DNA of 64,000 bases from Leptidea sinapis (lineage: Eukaryota > Arthropoda > Insecta > Lepidoptera > Pieridae): assembly GCF_905404315.1 (NCBI RefSeq), contig NC_066282.1:5108501-5172500 (forward strand). The letters are read 5' to 3'. The notes under the pieces are model-generated. The model was not told the origin of the DNA and searched no databases. It saw only the letters and a program-made list of their open reading frames with translations. Shown here piece after piece: positions 59,091-64,000 of the stretch; the first letter of the stretch is position 1; every line of letters begins with the position of its first letter. Made by a program: the position numbers and the translations under genes.

Positions 59091-62000
59091 GATGTCATTT
59101 TTTGATTTTTATCCGGAACATTGGGTGGTTTTTTTTAATACTTTCATTTGAATGCGAAAAGTAAATGATTAAATGGGTAGATCTAAAAGTGCTCACAAAA
59201 ATCTCGGCACAAATATGGCAAGTTGAAATATTAAAAAAAAAAATTGACAATTTATTTAGCAGCATTGAAGACTTATTTTGATTGTATTGAATAAGACTAA
59301 TTTGTCACATCAAAATTTACCAGAGTATATTTATATATTTTTTGTAATTATAACAAAAAGTAGTTTTATTTGGTCATATTAACCTTCTTGAAGTATACAT
59401 TTCCCGCGTATGGATCATAAACACACAACGTTTTTTTTTTGATCTCGATAGATTTTTTTCTTTTCAACTTTTCTCATGCTATAAAATTAAGTTATTTTTC
59501 TAAGTTTTATTAACTTGTTATTTAGTTTCTAATTATTATATCCTTTACTATGTGTATGCAAGGGCTGTTCTTATGAATCATAAAATATACGGCTGTTTCT
59601 TTTATGTAAAGAAATTAAATGAGCATATGTTTTTTCTTGCCAATTCTTCTCTACAAAAGCAGAGAATGAATGAACTGGTGATAGCATAAAAAAAAATTGA
59701 CAATTCAAATGTTTTTTTAATCCCACTAGAATAAAAATATTGACTTTGAAGACACAGTTAGGAACGTAAACACATTTGACAATATTCTTTTTTTGACCAA
59801 AAACATCGATGCTTGTATGCGATACTAACTTTCGTATCTGTAAATTATCTATCTATCCACTAATCTGCAATTCATTCGAGCTAGTGAAAAGCTATTCAGC
59901 AAGTTTATTTTAAAGTTTTTCGTATTATTTATCAATATTAAGGCTGCATAATATAATAAGCTATTGAAATGGATAACGAGAATTGTTTGCTTAGTCACGC
60001 TTTGCCAAGATTGGTAATGCTTTCATTTATCGTGATACTACATTCTCAGCATTAATATAATAATAAATAAATGATTTTATAGATCGAAATCTATGGAATA
60101 AAATATTTACATCGCATTTAATATTACTTTTTATACATTACGAATACCTATTTAAAATCACCATCATATAACTGTGAATGCTGAAGTTATTAAAACTGCA
60201 TTATGAATTATCCATCACAAATTCATCATAGTTATACAATAATAACATATTTTTAAATCAGTCTTAGATAAAAAAAAGTCTTGCAGCCAAAAAATAAACA
60301 CAGCAAACAAATATACTTATTTGATTTTCTTTTTACATTAATATCTGTCTTTGTTGGAACAATAATTATCGTTAATTAGAACAAAATTTAATTAATACTC
60401 GAAGATAATTAATAAAATTATATTATCTATTTCTTATCATACAAAACATACTAGCGTTTAGTTTCAATATAGATATTAACTGTTTAGAAAACAATAGACA
60501 ATCTTATATAATATTTAAGCTGTTTACGGTTCGTGGATAAGTCGAAGCGAGACAAATCAATTTTATTGTTTGCGTCGCTAACGGAGTGATGAAAGATAAA
60601 CTCAAGACGACTCAAATCACGCCATCATCTGTTTGTTAAGTTAAATATAGTTTTTTTATAGAAACTGCCGTGGTTATGAATAACAGAGTCATTGAAGACA
60701 AAAACTTAAGTTGCAATGGTAAAAAAGCAGCTGTATTAAATACAACTTAATTTTTTACAAATAAATTTAATTACTTTGTGAGGTGCTAACAGTTATTAAG
60801 TGTACTTACACTATTTACACTTAATAATTCTATATTTTTTATATTTTACTGTTGTGCTACATTTAGTGGATGATTAATATAATTATATTTTGTGATTATT
60901 ATTTGTATAGCTAATATAGTTAAAGAAAACGATTGCTTATTTTTTTTACAAATTAAGTATTGATTTATGTAAATCTTATTCAACTACGTCTAGTGGTAGA
61001 ATAAAAATAAAATCTTCAAATAAACTATTATTGTTACAAATTGCTCATTTTCAACGAAATAAAATAAGTAAAAATGTAAATATAGATACTTTCTTTTTCA
61101 TATAATTTAATACCAAGCAATTATAAAATAATTAAAGTTATTTTTATTATGTATCTATTGCTTTATCACCAAAACGGATCTGAACGAATTTAAACTATAT
61201 TTGACTTAACCTGAATTAAACATTTATAAGAATATTTTATTTCTGATAAATGTAAACACTATAATTATGTCCAAATTCCTACAGTTGCTGTGAAATTTGT
61301 ATCAATGAAAATAAATTCGCGTGATATTAATTCTCCCATTTCTTGCACACATTCCTCAAATAGGAATTCTATGTTTCACAAAAACGAAGTCCCGATGTTA
61401 TATCTATATATATGTGGTATCAAAAGTACAAGATATGCACTTAGTAAATATTTAATGTTGGCGCTAGATTAAACTTTATTTATAAACTTAATTGTAAAAC
61501 TTTTAGTAAAATTCGTAAGATATAATTTTATATAGTTAGAAATAATTTTTGTTTTTCAATATGTGGTAGCTATATATTTATTCACATATTTAAACTGTAT
61601 TGTGATTGTGGCTGTAAGCGTCCCTAATATAATAAAATTAAAATAAATATTTAAGCTCACTTAAGTACAAGTATTTCAAGTCTCAACGAGTATTAACAAA
61701 TAGCAAAATACCATTGGATCGCAACAGGGGAGGGTGTAGTAATTGATGTGTTGTTCTATTCACCCCAGTCTCCCCTTGCCGCGTTTGCCCTTTATTGATG
61801 TACTTTTGACTAGTTCTGATTTCTGTTTATTAGAACATTTAGCTTTACTGCTGCGCGGTTGGGTTTGGGTTTAATTGGCTTTTGTTTTTATGTTATAGCT
61901 TGTCTTTTTACAAGATATGTGGTATTGTTTTGTGATTGTTGGTGGCTTGTAAGCATTTAGCTGTTATGGTAATTGTTTTATTTGTACGAATGAAATTCAC

Positions 62001-63049
62001 TTGATGGAGTAACAAAAGGTCAGAAATGTAAAGCAATTCACATGATTCACTTTTCGGAAATATTTAAGATTAAGGTCACTTAGCTAAGGTGTTTTAAATA
62101 AGCCTTTTATAATTTTAGTTATATTTCATCCCACTTCTGATTAAAGGCCTCCCCTTTTTCCTTGCATAGTTTTTATATACTATTGAACGGGTCTAAAGTC
62201 TATCATTGCTTATTAAAAAATCTTTTTTTTAAATAAAACCTTTGTTTCTGCGGATATTCGATATAGTACCTCTACTCTCATCAATCCTATTTCGGATTGG
62301 CTGGATATAGATTACAAAGTTGCTATAAATGTTTATTTATATTCTGACGCCAAAAAGTATTTTAAAAAACTAACACAATTTATCAAATGCGTTGACGAGC
62401 CAATGTCAATTTAAGTTCGATATTAGAATATGGCCATACGCTCTAGGAAATGCTTATTACTAATAAGCATAGCCTGGGTGTCTCATTGTCTAATTATTTC
62501 ATTATTTCTATTGTTTTTCTTTGTTTTTATTTTGCTTTGTCTCCGCTTTGCTATTTAATTTAGCCATGTTACTTTTTCATGTTATTTTATTCGACTTTAA
62601 TTGGATATTTTTAGAATAATAATTATTAAACATTAAAATATTTTGATTTTGAACAAGTGAACTCGCTATTCCACACATAAACACTTTAGTATCATGAGGA
62701 TGGCTTAAATTGTTTCGTATTTTGTTTCTTATATATTTTAAACAATAAAAAAAATGAGGGTAATAGAAGAAATATTCTGAAAATAATAATATTAGAGCCG
62801 TAGAACTGTTACAAACCGTAGTCTCTCAGATTCATTACACTTAATAATAAAAAGCTCTGTCACAATTTATAAGACCATTAAAAGCGCACAATGGAATTGG
62901 AAATGGTCGCCAGTAATAAGTCGTATCAGTCAAGTGGTGAAGTCAAGGTGTGCGAAATGTAACCGGGCTGGGAGGGAACCAATTTCAAGGATCATTTCCC
63001 CACGCGCGCGCCATGGGGAGGGAGCTTGTAGAAAAACCAAATACTTGGT
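59091..63049. other. mostly unique AT-rich DNA, no gene seen
   Basis: This is the longest stretch in the window without recognised repeats. GC-richer patches lie at 60530-60620 and 61715-61800. A patch at 62930-63020 contains GCGCGCGCC. No exon with matching splice signals was found. Confidence 0.4.
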
Positions 63050-63702
63050 GTTAGCACAGCTGTAGATATTGTAATTATTAGTATGTGTTATGCACAATAT
63101 TGCTATGGGGCAACGCTGCCGATATTTATACAATATTTGTGCTGCAGAAGAGGGCTATTCGCGCTATTTATAACCTAAAGAATCATTGAGAGCAAAATTC
63201 AAAGAAATTAACATCTTGACTATTGCGTTTCAATATGTTCTTGATAATGTAATGTATGTTCATAGGCACATAAGTGAATTTGCCAGAAACTGTCATAACC
63301 ATAATGTTAACATCAGGAACAGACATAAATTTATAATGCCTACTACTTGGCTAAGTCGAGTTAGTAAATCTTTTGTGGAGCGATGTATATGGTTTTACAA
63401 CAAGATCCCAGAAAATGTTCAAAACAAAAGTTTGTGTGGTAAAGGTTACTAATACATAAATGACTTTCTTAATGATACCACAGATTGGGAATGGAGTGAC
63501 CGCCCTCAGGCTATTAAATAATAAGTTTAATTGTACAATATTAATTTGTAAACATATTTTTTCGATGAATTAAAATGCCGTTGAGTTTGTTGCGCCCATT
63601 CTTCTCAGGTCAGAGGCATTCATTTTGGGATGGGTGGTAGTTTTTGACTTTCATTAAGTAATATCACATCCTATTTTGAATAAAAATATTTGAATTTGAA
63701 TA
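63050..63702 (+). mobile_element. LINE family N 3' end with coding remnant
   Basis: Plus frames read LLWGNAADIYTIFVLQKRAI and RAIYNLKN, then after a frameshift LRAKFKEINILTIAFQYVLD, FIMPTTWLSRVSKSFVERC and FYNKIPENVQNKSLCGKGY. This is the C-terminal third of a non-LTR reverse transcriptase and beyond. The element ends in ATTTGAATTTGAA. It is 5'-truncated and inactive. Confidence 0.75.
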
Positions 63703-64000
63703 GTTTTTATCAGACCTTAAGATTGAATTCACATCTTTTGATGGGTTTGCTGATGTTGGTTAGAAGACACAATATGACGCGATATTTCTACGCAGCGCCG
63801 AACTCAATTACCGACGGGAAACTTAAATGTTTACAAAATATTAAGGCAGGATTGTAACAACTAACTTTAGCTATAACAAACATGTTAAAGTACCGATTGA
63901 GCAAAAAATGAGTTGCATCATTTGACAATTTTTAGATGACGTCATAACTTTAACTGTTAATAATAACCGTTCAATATTCGCCGTTTAAAGCTTATTGTTA

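Noticed and set aside
62930..63133. 67-codon minus-strand frame near a GCGCGCGCC patch as the unc-4 first exon
   Set aside because: No Unc-4-like N-terminal sequence, and part of the frame overlaps the LINE remnant at 63050.

Overview
The window is AT-rich eukaryotic DNA, most likely from a moth or butterfly. That call is an inference. It rests on an insect-type unc-4 homeobox gene with spliceosomal introns, and on dense families of short interspersed elements, LINE 3' ends and MITEs of the kind typical of lepidopteran genomes. There are no operons, ribosome binding sites or CRISPR arrays.

One gene can be read with confidence: a paired-like homeobox gene of the unc-4 family on the minus strand. 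Three coding exons are visible: 33753-33581 (acidic linker and homeodomain residues 1-46), 8791-8652 (homeodomain from residue 47 and the conserved basic extension) and 8350-7837 (the rest of the extension, an acidic/Ser-rich tail and a C-terminal eh1-like Groucho-binding motif, then stop). Splice sites and phases agree at every junction. A 24.8-kb intron splits the homeobox between residues 46 and 47. The N-terminal exon(s) must lie above 33754, in this window or beyond it. Two GC-richer minus-strand islands (39567-39495 and 50099-49890) have splice-like ends but could not be tied to the gene.

The rest is intronic or flanking DNA full of decayed mobile elements. The most frequent are: (A) a SINE-like repeat of about 320 bp with an internal hairpin, about 16 copies; (J) the 3' end of a jockey/CR1-type non-LTR retrotransposon, about 14 copies; (K and N) two other LINE 3' ends; RTE-like tails; (B) a repeat of about 200 bp; two mariner fossils; three copies of a 370-bp P-superfamily-like MITE with 8-bp target duplications and a THAP-finger remnant; a 440-bp MITE with terminal inverted repeats of about 45 bp; palindromic and foldback elements; tRNA-derived repeats; and a 78-bp tandem array that stays open in one frame.

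Layout: 1-7.8 kb repeats downstream of the gene; 7.8-8.8 kb the last two exons; 8.8-33.6 kb the large repeat-filled intron; 33.6-33.75 kb the homeobox exon; 33.75-64 kb upstream or 5'-intron DNA. Several nested insertions (mariner hit by the P-like MITE and an LINE; LINE hit by RTE; LINE hit by SINE; MITE hit by SINE) give a relative order of transposition. Family letters are local names; no database search was possible.
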